Shown one piece after another: positions 1 to 8,918 of a DNA stretch of 64,000 nucleotides. The stretch comes from OLB9 sp041392785 (GTDB lineage Bacteria; Bacteroidota; Bacteroidia; Chitinophagales; Saprospiraceae): the NCBI GenBank assembly GCA_041392785.1, contig JAWKLK010000002.1, forward strand, positions 186,001 to 250,000, in the 5' to 3' direction. A program made the translations under genes and the position numbers. The stretch's first letter is position 1. Each line of letters begins with the position of its first letter. The notes under the pieces were generated by a model that did not search any database, was not told the origin of the DNA, and saw nothing but the letters and a program-made list of their open reading frames with translations.

Positions 1-1412
1 ATCTCCAAAAGTGAAGATTTCCAGACTCCTGAAATACCCAATTTTGATGCAAACCACTCTGGATTATTAATAATATCTATGCCTAAAATAAAAATAGGCG
101 ATAGTAGACAGACCCATAAAACATATCTGTCATTAATGATTCTGTGCGTCAATATACCAAATGCAAATAATCCTAACAGAGGTCCATAGGTATAACCTGC
201 CAACTTCAAAATAACATCTATTATAGATTTGTCATCAATCCATTTAAACATAAGGACACACAGTAGAAATAGAAGTGCAAAACTTATGTGCACTCTTAAT
301 CTGGTTTTTCTTTTTGTGACATCTGTTTGAGACTGATTCTTTTCCATACCTAGTATGTCTATACAAAATGAAGATGTCATAGCAGTCAATGCCCCATCAG
401 CACTTGGAAATAAAGCGGAAATAAGTCCAATAATAAAAATAATGCCTATACCTATACTCAGATAACCTCCGAGTGCAACGGTTGGGAATAAATCATCGCC
501 TTTGATATCAAGCCCATTTTTTTGAGCGAATAAATACAACAAGCCACCCAAAAAAAGAAACATCGCATTGACTATCAACAATATGGTAGCTAATGTTATC
601 ATATTTTTCTTTGATCCTTCGAGAGTTTTTACGCTGATATTTTTTTGCATCATCTCCTGATCCATCCCTGTCATGGTAATAGTGATAAAAGCACCACCAA
701 GGACTTGTTTCCAGAAAAAACCAGCTGATAATACATCGCCATTATATAATTTTGTCATTCCTTGTTTAGACATGGCATCATAAGCTTGGGTAAAATCTAG
801 TTGTAAGGCACTTAATATGGTAAAAATGCTGACTACCAATCCAAGTAACATAAACGTAGTCTGTAGTGTGTCTGTATACACTATAGTCTTGACACCGCCT
901 TCAAAAGTATAAAGCAAAATGAGCAATAATATCACAGCAGCGGTCACTAAAAATGGTACGCCCATAGCATTCAGAATGAAAATTTGCAGGATATTGATCA
1001 CCAGATACATTCTAGCTGTGGCACCCAATGTTCTAGAAATAATAAAAAATATAGCACCTGTTTTATAGGCATTGGATCCGAATCTATTTTCTAAATAGCG
1101 ATAAATAGATGTCAAATTCATTTTGTAGTACAGTGGCAGTAACACAAGCGCTACTACAATATATCCAATGAAATATCCAATGACCACTTGAAAATAACTG
1201 AATCCTATCCCACCAACGGTACCAGGGACTGATACAAAAGTGACTCCACTGAGTGATGTGCCAACCATACCAAAGGCAACAAGCAACCAATTACTATTCC
1301 TATTCCCAATAAAAAATGAATTATTATCGGAGTTTTTTGATGTATAATACGCTACAATTAGCAGTAACGCAAAATATCCAAAAACGAATCCAAACAGTAT
1401 TAATGGTGACAT
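1..1412 (-). CDS. Sodium:solute symporter (SSS family), 3' end missing
   Basis: Inner-membrane secondary transporter that would use a sodium gradient to import a small solute; the substrate cannot be told from sequence. Reading the reverse strand from the ATG at 1412 gives about 470 codons without a stop, running off the left edge. The product is strongly hydrophobic with many membrane segments. The first helix starts at MSPLILFGFVFGYFALL and is followed by the stretch GTSLSGVTFVSVPGTVGG typical of the SSS family. It lies 56 bp downstream of the glucanotransferase gene on the same strand, so co-transcription is possible. Family assignment is firm. Confidence 0.85.
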   Translation of the reverse strand, partial: MSPLILFGFVFGYFALLLIVAYYTSKNSDNNSFFIGNRNSNWLLVAFGMVGTSLSGVTFVSVPGTVGGIGFSYFQVVIGYFIGYIVVALVLLPLYYKMNLTSIYRYLENRFGSNAYKTGAIFFIISRTLGATARMYLVINILQIFILNAMGVPFLVTAAVILLLILLYTFEGGVKTIVYTDTLQTTFMLLGLVVSIFTILSALQLDFTQAYDAMSKQGMTKLYNGDVLSAGFFWKQVLGGAFITITMTGMDQEMMQKNISVKTLEGSKKNMITLATILLIVNAMFLFLGGLLYLFAQKNGLDIKGDDLFPTVALGGYLSIGIGIIFIIGLISALFPSADGALTAMTSSFCIDILGMEKNQSQTDVTKRKTRLRVHISFALLFLLCVLMFKWIDDKSIIDVILKLAGYTYGPLLGLFAFGILTHRIINDRYVLWVCLLSPIFILGIDIINNPEWFASKLGISGVWKSSLLE

Positions 1413-1468
1413 AAGCCAACTTTCTATAATTCAATAAAATGCCAAATGTACAAAATTATCGGAACTGA

Positions 1469-4135
1469 TCAACGACCAGAAGAATTGATAGTACGCTTAA
1501 TTTTCTCATTAAACTCTTTTGCTTCCAATAGTTTTTCAGTATCGATATGCAATCTGAATCTCCAATAATGGTTTACATTGGCTGGTACATTGATTTGTTC
1601 TGATGCCGCATCTTTTTTTCTTAAGTTGGGTTCAAGACCCAAAATATCCTGAATTGGAAAAATAGCCAGCATACTTGGACTATCCAAATGGTCTTTTATA
1701 ACATATGATACTATTTCTGTGGAGCATTCCATCGGTGTGAGTCCACTGGCATGCATATAATTGTAATAGAATTTTTTGGCCATTTCGTGGTCTGCTTCCC
1801 ACCAACCTCTTATAGTGGACATATCATGACAAGATGGGCTACTTACGGAAAAATATGGATAAGATTTCACTTTTCCGAATTCATTTTGACCTTTTGGCAT
1901 TCTTTGGATTTCTAATGATAAAATATTGAGTTGTCGCATAACTTCAGGAACAGAATCTGGTATCATTCCCAAATCTTCACCACAAATAAGCATGTTTGAT
2001 GCATCCAAAATAGCAGGAAGCTTCCATAGTGCTTGTTGTTTCCAGTGGCCATCATGTCGCTTGAAGTAATAGTCATTATACATTGTTGTAAAGCTATGCT
2101 GCAAATGTGGAGATAGCGCTTTGTAAGCATTGGTTGTGTGGAGAGTGATCCTTGGATTGAAAAGATTACCATTAGTATTTGGCTCTTCAATGAGAAGGAC
2201 ATCACTCATCATCATAAGTATGTCATCTAGATAAGGCTGCAACTTAGGATTCTTTTTGATGAAGGTATCCACATCTTTTTGATTTTTAAATGCACTTTTA
2301 AATGAAATACCTTGATAATTTACTTCGAAAAATGTTTTTAAAATATGTGTTGCATCTTTTCCAAATGTTGAATAAATTAATTCTTCCGTAATGTAAGGTT
2401 GTGTAAATCTATGTAAATCTCCATAAATACCAAATTTGGCTAATTCTTCTTTTGTCAAAGGTAATCTGGGGTTAAATAATCCCAAGGTTCCATAGATCTG
2501 ATGCATGGGAATTTGCCAGATTCTAAAGAATCCAAGGATATGATCTATCCTCAATGCATCAAAATACTTACTCAAAGCTTGCATCCGTTGCCTCCACCAA
2601 GCAAATCCATCCTCAGCCATCTTCTGCCAATTATAGGTGGGGAATCCCCAATTTTGCCCCAACACTGCATAATCATCTGGGGGCGCACCAGCTTGTTCAT
2701 GCATGTTGAATAGTTTTGGTGCTGTCCAAGCATCACAACTATATCTATATATTCCAATAGGTAGATCTCCTTTGAGAGCTATTCCTTTTGTTCTAGCGTG
2801 GTCTCTAGCAGATTTTAACTGTTTGTCTGCGTGGTATTGTAGGAAGTAATAAAACTCAACTTCTTTAATTCGAGCATAGGTTTCTGATAAAAGTGGACGG
2901 ATGGTCTCTTCTGAATACTGGCTGTAATCTGGCCAATTATTGAAATTGGCAGTTTTATGGATATCTCTTAAATGACAAAATACCGCATAAGGCTGTAGCC
3001 AAAGTCTATTTTCATAAATAAAGTTTTTTGCGTCATTATCATTTTTGAAACTATGATATTCTTGGTCAAAAAGTAATCGTAAGTACTTCATTTTTCCATG
3101 TAATACTTGTTCAAAGTCTATAGATTCCAACGCATTAAGTTTTCGCTGAAGCGCATTGAACGATTTTTCATCCTTTTCATTTGCAAAGGATGCAATGGAT
3201 GGCAGGTGGATATACATTGGGTGCAATGCGAAAATCGAGATGGCAGCGTAAGGGTAACTGTCATTCCATGTCATATTAGCCAATGTATCATTGATGGGTA
3301 GCACTTGTATGATATCCATACCTAGCATATGTCCCCAGTCAACGATTCTTTTTAAATCATTAAATTCGCCTATACCAAATCCCGATTGACTCCTTATTGA
3401 AAATACCGGAATTGCTAGTCCTGAGCCTCGCCAACGTTCTTGAGTTTGGTAAATATTGTCAGATTTAATGACCATTTGTTTGGAAACAGCGCTGAATGTT
3501 GCTCTAAGTATCCTATTTTCACCCTCCTCCCAGGCAATGATCTCACCTGAATTTGGATTCATAATGACAAATTTATATTCAATGTAGATATCTTTTGCTT
3601 TTGTTGGTATATCCAATTCCCAATAAGGAAACTTTGCATCTGACATCTGAATGGGTTTTTTCCATTCTCCCAAAAAAGGCGCACTTCCTGTAATACCTAT
3701 ACAGTATTCTGGAGGAACCATACCAGCAGACAGTCTAAACCTTAGTATATTGTCATCTTTTATTTTTGGTTCATAATATTTGGAAACTGATCGTTTGAAT
3801 ATTGCTTTTGTGAAGGCATCAGACAAGAAAACATTATTAATATTATCACGGTTTCGCCAGCTATCATGTAGGATAAAATGGTTCGTGGATCCCACCTCAA
3901 TTTTTCTCAATTTACCCCATTCTTTGTCCCTTTGATTGCCATCAATGGCTATTATATATTTATAATCAAGATTATTTTTAACTTCATCTAAAGACAAAAC
4001 TAGAAACCAGTTTTCCCAATCAAAAGTCTGCATATAAGCCGTTTCAAAGATTTTTTCATTGTTTATAGTATAATAAACAGCTAATTGTTGGTTGTATTGT
4101 GTTTTATAGTGGATGTGAAATTGAAATACTTTCAT
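1469..4135 (-). CDS. malQ: 4-alpha-glucanotransferase (GH77, DPE2-type) with N-terminal CBM20 domains
   Basis: Cytoplasmic disproportionating enzyme that moves alpha-1,4-glucan segments between maltodextrins or glycogen and glucose. Two starch-binding CBM20 modules occupy roughly residues 1-110 and 130-235, and the GH77 barrel fills the rest. Likely catalytic residues are the nucleophile D531 (in RIDH), acid/base E720 (in GEDLG) and D771 (in CHDMST). The 189-residue gap between nucleophile and acid/base is far longer than in E. coli MalQ and matches the insertion seen in plant and Bacteroidota DPE2-type enzymes. The ATG at 4135 fits the start of the first CBM20; an in-frame ATG at 4144 would add three residues. 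A -7 promoter motif lies at 4159-4166. Confidence 0.93.
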   Translation of the reverse strand: MKVFQFHIHYKTQYNQQLAVYYTINNEKIFETAYMQTFDWENWFLVLSLDEVKNNLDYKYIIAIDGNQRDKEWGKLRKIEVGSTNHFILHDSWRNRDNINNVFLSDAFTKAIFKRSVSKYYEPKIKDDNILRFRLSAGMVPPEYCIGITGSAPFLGEWKKPIQMSDAKFPYWELDIPTKAKDIYIEYKFVIMNPNSGEIIAWEEGENRILRATFSAVSKQMVIKSDNIYQTQERWRGSGLAIPVFSIRSQSGFGIGEFNDLKRIVDWGHMLGMDIIQVLPINDTLANMTWNDSYPYAAISIFALHPMYIHLPSIASFANEKDEKSFNALQRKLNALESIDFEQVLHGKMKYLRLLFDQEYHSFKNDNDAKNFIYENRLWLQPYAVFCHLRDIHKTANFNNWPDYSQYSEETIRPLLSETYARIKEVEFYYFLQYHADKQLKSARDHARTKGIALKGDLPIGIYRYSCDAWTAPKLFNMHEQAGAPPDDYAVLGQNWGFPTYNWQKMAEDGFAWWRQRMQALSKYFDALRIDHILGFFRIWQIPMHQIYGTLGLFNPRLPLTKEELAKFGIYGDLHRFTQPYITEELIYSTFGKDATHILKTFFEVNYQGISFKSAFKNQKDVDTFIKKNPKLQPYLDDILMMMSDVLLIEEPNTNGNLFNPRITLHTTNAYKALSPHLQHSFTTMYNDYYFKRHDGHWKQQALWKLPAILDASNMLICGEDLGMIPDSVPEVMRQLNILSLEIQRMPKGQNEFGKVKSYPYFSVSSPSCHDMSTIRGWWEADHEMAKKFYYNYMHASGLTPMECSTEIVSYVIKDHLDSPSMLAIFPIQDILGLEPNLRKKDAASEQINVPANVNHYWRFRLHIDTEKLLEAKEFNEKIKRTINSSGR

Positions 4136-4158
4136 AACAAACAAATTTTATATGAAAG

Positions 4159-4166
4159 CAAAGATA
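4159..4166 (-). promoter_or_regulatory. Bacteroidota -7 promoter element upstream of malQ
   Basis: The reverse strand reads TATCTTTG, a perfect match to the Bacteroidota -7 consensus TAnnTTTG. It sits about 24 bp upstream of the malQ ATG, implying a very short leader. I see no clear -33 TTG at the usual spacing. Confidence 0.5.
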
Positions 4167-4284
4167 CGAAATCCCAAAATCAAAGAAATGTAATACCACC
4201 AACAAGTATAAAACAAATTTTTTGATATTTGCAAAACATGGAAGGTCATTATCCCGTTACTCATTACATCTAATTTAAAAGTGT

Positions 4285-5844
4285 ATGAGTGAGGGAATAA
4301 AAATTTTGTGGGCAGATGATGAAATTGATCTACTGAAACCCCAGTTGTTTTTTCTAGAAAAAAAGGGCTATCAAGTCACAACAGTTAGCAATGGTTACGA
4401 TGCATTGGATGCTTTGGACGCTGATAATAATATTGATGTTGTTTTCCTTGATGAGAGCATGCCAGGCATAACAGGTCTTGAGACACTATCTAGAATAAAA
4501 TCAAAATATCCATCAATACCTGCTGTCATGATCACTAAAAATGAAGCAGAAAATATTATGGAAGAAGCTATAGGGTCACAAATCGATGATTATCTAATAA
4601 AACCAGTGAACCCCAACCAAATACTTCTGACACTGAAGAAGATCATAGACAATAAAAGACTGGTTTCTGAAAAGGCTGCGACAGACTATCAAGTGGAATT
4701 TCGTAATATCACCATGCAGCTCGCCAATAATCCAACATATGAAGAATGGGTAGATATTTATAAGAAAATCATAGCATGGGAATTGAGATTGGATGAAAGT
4801 AGTAACTTTCAGATGAAGGAAATTCTAAACATGCAAAAAGAGGATGCGAATAGAGAATTTTTTAAATTCGTGTCGAAGCAATATCAAAATTGGATTGCTG
4901 ACCGCAAAGGACCTAGAATGTCTGATAAACTGATGCTGGAGAAGGTTTTCCCACACTTCCAATCAGGCAAGCCTGTGATCATGATATTGATGGATAATCT
5001 TCGATACGATCAATGGAAAATAATTGAACCCATTGTAAATGAATATTTTAAAGTGGAAGATGAAGATTATTTTTACTCTATTCTTCCTACCGCTACTCAA
5101 TACAGTAGAAATGCCATTTTCTCAGGAATGATGCCAGCTGATATTCAAAGGAGATATCCTGATTGGTGGTTAAATGATAATGAAGATGGTGGAAAAAATT
5201 TGAAGGAAGAAGAATTGATGTTGGAATTTTTGAAACGATCTGTTAAAAAGGATATAAAAGCAGAATATGTGAAAGTCACCAATGTAGCAGGGGCGAAAGC
5301 ACTCCAAGACAATGCGTTGAATTTTCTGAATAATGACTTCACAGCCATTGTCTATAATTTTATAGACATGTTATCTCATTCAAGAACTGAGATGGAAGTA
5401 CTTAAAGAATTGGCAAATGATGAAAAAGCATATCGATCCCTCACTAAATCTTGGTTTATCAACTCTCCACTTTGGGCCACCATGCAAAGACTGGCTGAGC
5501 GAGATGTTCAGATCATCGTTACCACAGATCACGGAACAATACGTGTAAAAAATGCAGCTAAAGTGATCGGGGACCGAGAAACTACTACCAACCTCAGGTA
5601 TAAGGTGGGAAAAAATTTACAATATGATAAAAGGGACGTGCTGGAAATAAAAAATCCAAAAGATGCAGGATTGCCTAGTCCAAATATGAGCAGCACATTT
5701 ATTTTTGCAAAAGAAGATGTCTATTTTCTTTACCCTAACAATTATTCATATTATAATAATTTCTTCAGGGATACATTTCAGCATGGTGGAGTGTCATTGG
5801 AGGAAATGGTTTGCCCCATCATTCGCTTGACGCCAAAGAGATAA
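4285..5844 (+). CDS. porX: PorX, response regulator with PglZ domain (type IX secretion control)
   Basis: Cytoplasmic two-domain regulator. In Porphyromonas and other Bacteroidota, PorX works with the kinase PorY and sigma factor SigP to control type IX secretion genes. Residues 1-125 form a receiver domain with the acidic pair D11/D12, phospho-acceptor D56 (VVFLDESMPG), T84 and K106 (YLIKPVNP). From about residue 200 to the end is a PglZ (alkaline-phosphatase-fold) domain with LMDNLRYDQW, PTATQYSRNA and TTDHGTIRV, the metal-binding and catalytic segments. The length of 519 aa is normal for the family. It is divergent from malQ. The type IX-exported adhesin encoded about 3 kb downstream is a plausible member of the secretome it controls. 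No PorY or SigP is seen in this window. Confidence 0.95.
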   Translation: MSEGIKILWADDEIDLLKPQLFFLEKKGYQVTTVSNGYDALDALDADNNIDVVFLDESMPGITGLETLSRIKSKYPSIPAVMITKNEAENIMEEAIGSQIDDYLIKPVNPNQILLTLKKIIDNKRLVSEKAATDYQVEFRNITMQLANNPTYEEWVDIYKKIIAWELRLDESSNFQMKEILNMQKEDANREFFKFVSKQYQNWIADRKGPRMSDKLMLEKVFPHFQSGKPVIMILMDNLRYDQWKIIEPIVNEYFKVEDEDYFYSILPTATQYSRNAIFSGMMPADIQRRYPDWWLNDNEDGGKNLKEEELMLEFLKRSVKKDIKAEYVKVTNVAGAKALQDNALNFLNNDFTAIVYNFIDMLSHSRTEMEVLKELANDEKAYRSLTKSWFINSPLWATMQRLAERDVQIIVTTDHGTIRVKNAAKVIGDRETTTNLRYKVGKNLQYDKRDVLEIKNPKDAGLPSPNMSSTFIFAKEDVYFLYPNNYSYYNNFFRDTFQHGGVSLEEMVCPIIRLTPKR

Positions 5845-5936
5845 CACAATTTCACTGCTTAAATTCAAAATTGAAACACCTTGTTAATGTGTTATGAGAA
5901 AATTGTGGTAATTTTGAATATAAATTGAGAATAAAA

Positions 5937-7448
5937 ATGAAATTTTGGATTTTTTCTCTAACTCTTTTGATGTTTGGATGCTCCAATTTTGAAAATCTGA
6001 CTGATATCGACCAGTCAGAATCTATCAAAAGTGTTGCCATCCCATTAGTCAATAGTAAACTTAGTGTCACTAGACTTCAAGAACTTGCTGAAGGAAATAC
6101 TTCACTTAAAATAGATCAAGATGGACATGCCACAATTTATTATAATGGGGAAGTCATTCGGCAATCAGCGGCATCCATTTTGCCGCCATTACCTGGTGGC
6201 TTACCATATCCTATTATTGACACTATCTCTCCTGTGAAGTTGGAGTTTAATAATACTTATTTAATAAAAAAAGCTGTCTTCGACAAAACCAGTATTAAGT
6301 TTCACGCAGAGACATCATTTGCGCAAAATATTGATGTGACAATGAGAATATTGGAATTGGAAAAAGACGGAAAAAAGTTTGAGACAAAATTTACAATTCC
6401 ATTTAATGGAAATTTACCCAGCCAATACACCACTCCTAATATTTCGCTTCAAGATTGGGTTATGACTAGTGAGTCGAATACTATCACCTTCCATTATACT
6501 GCAACTTTGCCTGACGGGTCAAAGGTAAAACTTGATAATTGCTACATGACTTTCGATCTTATTTTGTTTTCGTATGTAGATGGTTATTTGGGATATCATA
6601 CTTTTCCTGTAAAAGGAAGTACTATTGATGTCAATTTGTTTGATCAATGGAAAAGTGGTGGTTTTGATTTCATGGATCCAAAAATAGTCTTATCAGTGGA
6701 AAATGCATTTGGGCTTCCTGTTCGTTCAAGGGTCAATAGCATGGAGCTCACATCTATAACTGGTAATAACTTATCATTACAAAGTAGTTTTATTAATACA
6801 GGGATTGATTTTGCATATCCTTCATTTGATGAGATTGGGCAAGTGAAAATTACTAATTTTTCATTCAATAATACTAATTCTAATATTCGGGAAGTATTCA
6901 ATGAAAAAACTAAGACTATCACCTATGATATTGAAGCTTTAGTAAATCCTGACAGAGATACTACAATTAAGGGTTTTATCAATAGGGACAGTTATTTTAA
7001 AGTTGATGTTGCTGTAGAAGTACCACTTTTGGGATCTATACAGCAAGTGGTATTGTCGGATACTGTAGATTCTGATTTGCCAGATTTTGAAGATGTCATT
7101 TCAGGACAACTCAAGTTTATTACCAAGAATGACTTTCCGGCTGATGTCATTTTTTATGTAGATTTTCTAGATGCTAACAATGCAATTATTTTATCACTAT
7201 TTGATAATCAAGGATTTGTACTAAAAGCTGCACCCCTTAAGGCAGACGATACCACTGGGCCATCAGATGAAGTGATCACCTTCGAGGAACTGGATGTAAA
7301 TGAAATAAATGCATTGCGTAGTAGTAAAAGAATAGTTCTTACTGCAAAACTCAATACCACTGAAAGTGATGTTAAAAAACCGCTTTGGATTTTAGACAGA
7401 TATGGTGTGGATATAAAATTGGGTGCCATATTAAATGTCACTTTGTAA
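5937..7448 (+). CDS. Lipoprotein of unknown function
   Basis: 503-residue protein with a clear lipoprotein signal (LLMFGCSN, lipid-attachment Cys at 15), so it is probably anchored in the outer membrane. I do not recognise the family. The mature part is rich in beta-prone, Asn/Asp-rich segments with no obvious catalytic motif. The start was set at the ATG at 5937; a TTG 12 bp upstream is in frame but would put residues before the signal peptide. Its stop lies 16 bp before the likely start of the following DUF5723 barrel gene, so the two probably form an operon and may act together at the outer membrane. Confidence 0.75.
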   Translation: MKFWIFSLTLLMFGCSNFENLTDIDQSESIKSVAIPLVNSKLSVTRLQELAEGNTSLKIDQDGHATIYYNGEVIRQSAASILPPLPGGLPYPIIDTISPVKLEFNNTYLIKKAVFDKTSIKFHAETSFAQNIDVTMRILELEKDGKKFETKFTIPFNGNLPSQYTTPNISLQDWVMTSESNTITFHYTATLPDGSKVKLDNCYMTFDLILFSYVDGYLGYHTFPVKGSTIDVNLFDQWKSGGFDFMDPKIVLSVENAFGLPVRSRVNSMELTSITGNNLSLQSSFINTGIDFAYPSFDEIGQVKITNFSFNNTNSNIREVFNEKTKTITYDIEALVNPDRDTTIKGFINRDSYFKVDVAVEVPLLGSIQQVVLSDTVDSDLPDFEDVISGQLKFITKNDFPADVIFYVDFLDANNAIILSLFDNQGFVLKAAPLKADDTTGPSDEVITFEELDVNEINALRSSKRIVLTAKLNTTESDVKKPLWILDRYGVDIKLGAILNVTL

Positions 7449-7464
7449 ATTCAATGTCAGGAAT

Positions 7465-8757
7465 ATGTACAGGTTAAGACTTATTTTGGTTTTGGTGATG
7501 ATACGCTGTTGGATTTATAGTCAAGATGTACCATTTCTTTTAATGGATAGTAGTATAGTTTCTACTTATGCACATCCTGGAATGCCATTTGGAAAAAATG
7601 TCAACATAGCTATAGCCAATATTCAAGGGAATATTAATTCAGGAGATATCATATATACCAATCTAGTGTCAGAAAATGCTTCAGGACAGAGATTTTTAGA
7701 TATAAACCCTGATAACTATAAACGTGGAGAATCTCACAATCTCAGCTGGAGTACCGACTTACATAGTTTTGATCTAGGGATTCACTTTGGGCGGATTGGT
7801 CTTATGGTAGGGCATGCCTTCAGACACTTCGGACAGGTATCCTTTAATTCAGATCTATTACTACTTTATAGTCAGGGAAATCAACCCTACATCGGTGAAT
7901 CACTCAACCTTAGTGTCACTCCGAACATCACTGCAATGAATGAAGTTTATTTGGGAGGTCAAATGCCTATAAAATCATTTAGTTTTGGCTTGAAGGTAAA
8001 ATTGTTGTATGGTACTGCAAATAGTTATGCGGAGAAAGGCGACCTAGGATTGTACACAGATGATGATTATTATGCACTTACCCTATCAAAAAATTATATA
8101 TTGCGCAGTAGTAGTTTGGTTCGGTACTATGAAAATGACAGTATCACATTTGACTTACCAAAAGTTACCTTTGATAATTTCTTTTATAATAATAGAGGTT
8201 TTGCCTTGGATTTTGGGATCTACGGCAAAATTGCAGACAATATTTATTTGTCTCTAGGTGCCACGGACATAGGGAAAATAAATTGGGACTTCACACCAAG
8301 AAAGTACGCAGCACAAGGAGAGTCCACCTTCTCTGGATATGATATAGTAGAAGTGCTGCGAGATAGTACTTCATTTAGTATAAGTGATTCATTGTCACAA
8401 CTTTTAGATGTTCAGAGGAGTATTGAAAACTATTCTACATCTCTCAAGGGAAATTACAACTTTGGGTTAAAATATATAACTAATAAATGGGTTTTTGGAG
8501 GTTTTTTTCAATACAATGCCTTGTTTGAAGATCCTGTTTATCATGGCACTTTGAGTGCGGTTAGGAAATTTAAGTTTTTGGATTTAGGGTTGTCCTATAG
8601 TGCATATTCGCACTCATATAATAATTTGGGTGTCATGCTGCAGGTAAAGATGAGTCCGATTTATTTTTATGTGAGTACCGATAACCTCTTTAGTCTATTG
8701 AATCCAGAGATGATCAGCAACCTTTCCGGTAATTTTGGAATAACATCCAGATTTTAA
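7465..8757 (+). CDS. DUF5723-family outer-membrane beta-barrel protein
   Basis: About 430 residues with an N-terminal signal peptide (MYRLRLILVLVMIRCWIYSQ) and alternating aromatic/polar strands throughout, ending in an aromatic residue (SRF) as outer-membrane barrels do. The segment INWDFTPRKYAAQGESTFSG is characteristic of the DUF5723 family of Bacteroidota. The function of the family is unknown. The start at 7465 gives a proper signal peptide; an upstream ATG at 7435 overlaps the preceding lipoprotein gene by 14 bp. It ends at a strong bidirectional terminator. Confidence 0.75.
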   Translation: MYRLRLILVLVMIRCWIYSQDVPFLLMDSSIVSTYAHPGMPFGKNVNIAIANIQGNINSGDIIYTNLVSENASGQRFLDINPDNYKRGESHNLSWSTDLHSFDLGIHFGRIGLMVGHAFRHFGQVSFNSDLLLLYSQGNQPYIGESLNLSVTPNITAMNEVYLGGQMPIKSFSFGLKVKLLYGTANSYAEKGDLGLYTDDDYYALTLSKNYILRSSSLVRYYENDSITFDLPKVTFDNFFYNNRGFALDFGIYGKIADNIYLSLGATDIGKINWDFTPRKYAAQGESTFSGYDIVEVLRDSTSFSISDSLSQLLDVQRSIENYSTSLKGNYNFGLKYITNKWVFGGFFQYNALFEDPVYHGTLSAVRKFKFLDLGLSYSAYSHSYNNLGVMLQVKMSPIYFYVSTDNLFSLLNPEMISNLSGNFGITSRF

Positions 8758-8847
8758 TGTAAAAGGCAGACTCAACATATAATGATTTTTTGAGGCCATT
8801 GATCTTACACTAGCATTTCAGTAAGTAAGATGTAAAATTAATCTGTA

Positions 8848-8908
8848 TTTCCAAAATTAAAAAGATGGTTCATCTTTGGTTAATGAACCATCTTTTTAAT
8901 TTTGGAAA
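8848..8908. terminator. Bidirectional terminator with a 25-bp perfect stem
   Basis: Left arm 8848-8872 and right arm 8884-8908 are perfectly complementary over 25 bp around an 11-nt loop. AAAAA and TTTTT tracts inside the stem give a run of U in either direction. It separates the convergent DUF5723 gene and the adhesin gene. Confidence 0.85.
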
Positions 8909-8918
8909 TGAAAACTTA

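Noticed and set aside
4221..4240. GATATTTG upstream of porX as its promoter
   Set aside because: It matches the -7 motif with one mismatch, but it lies in a T-rich stretch with no supporting -33 element, so it is too weak to list as a feature.
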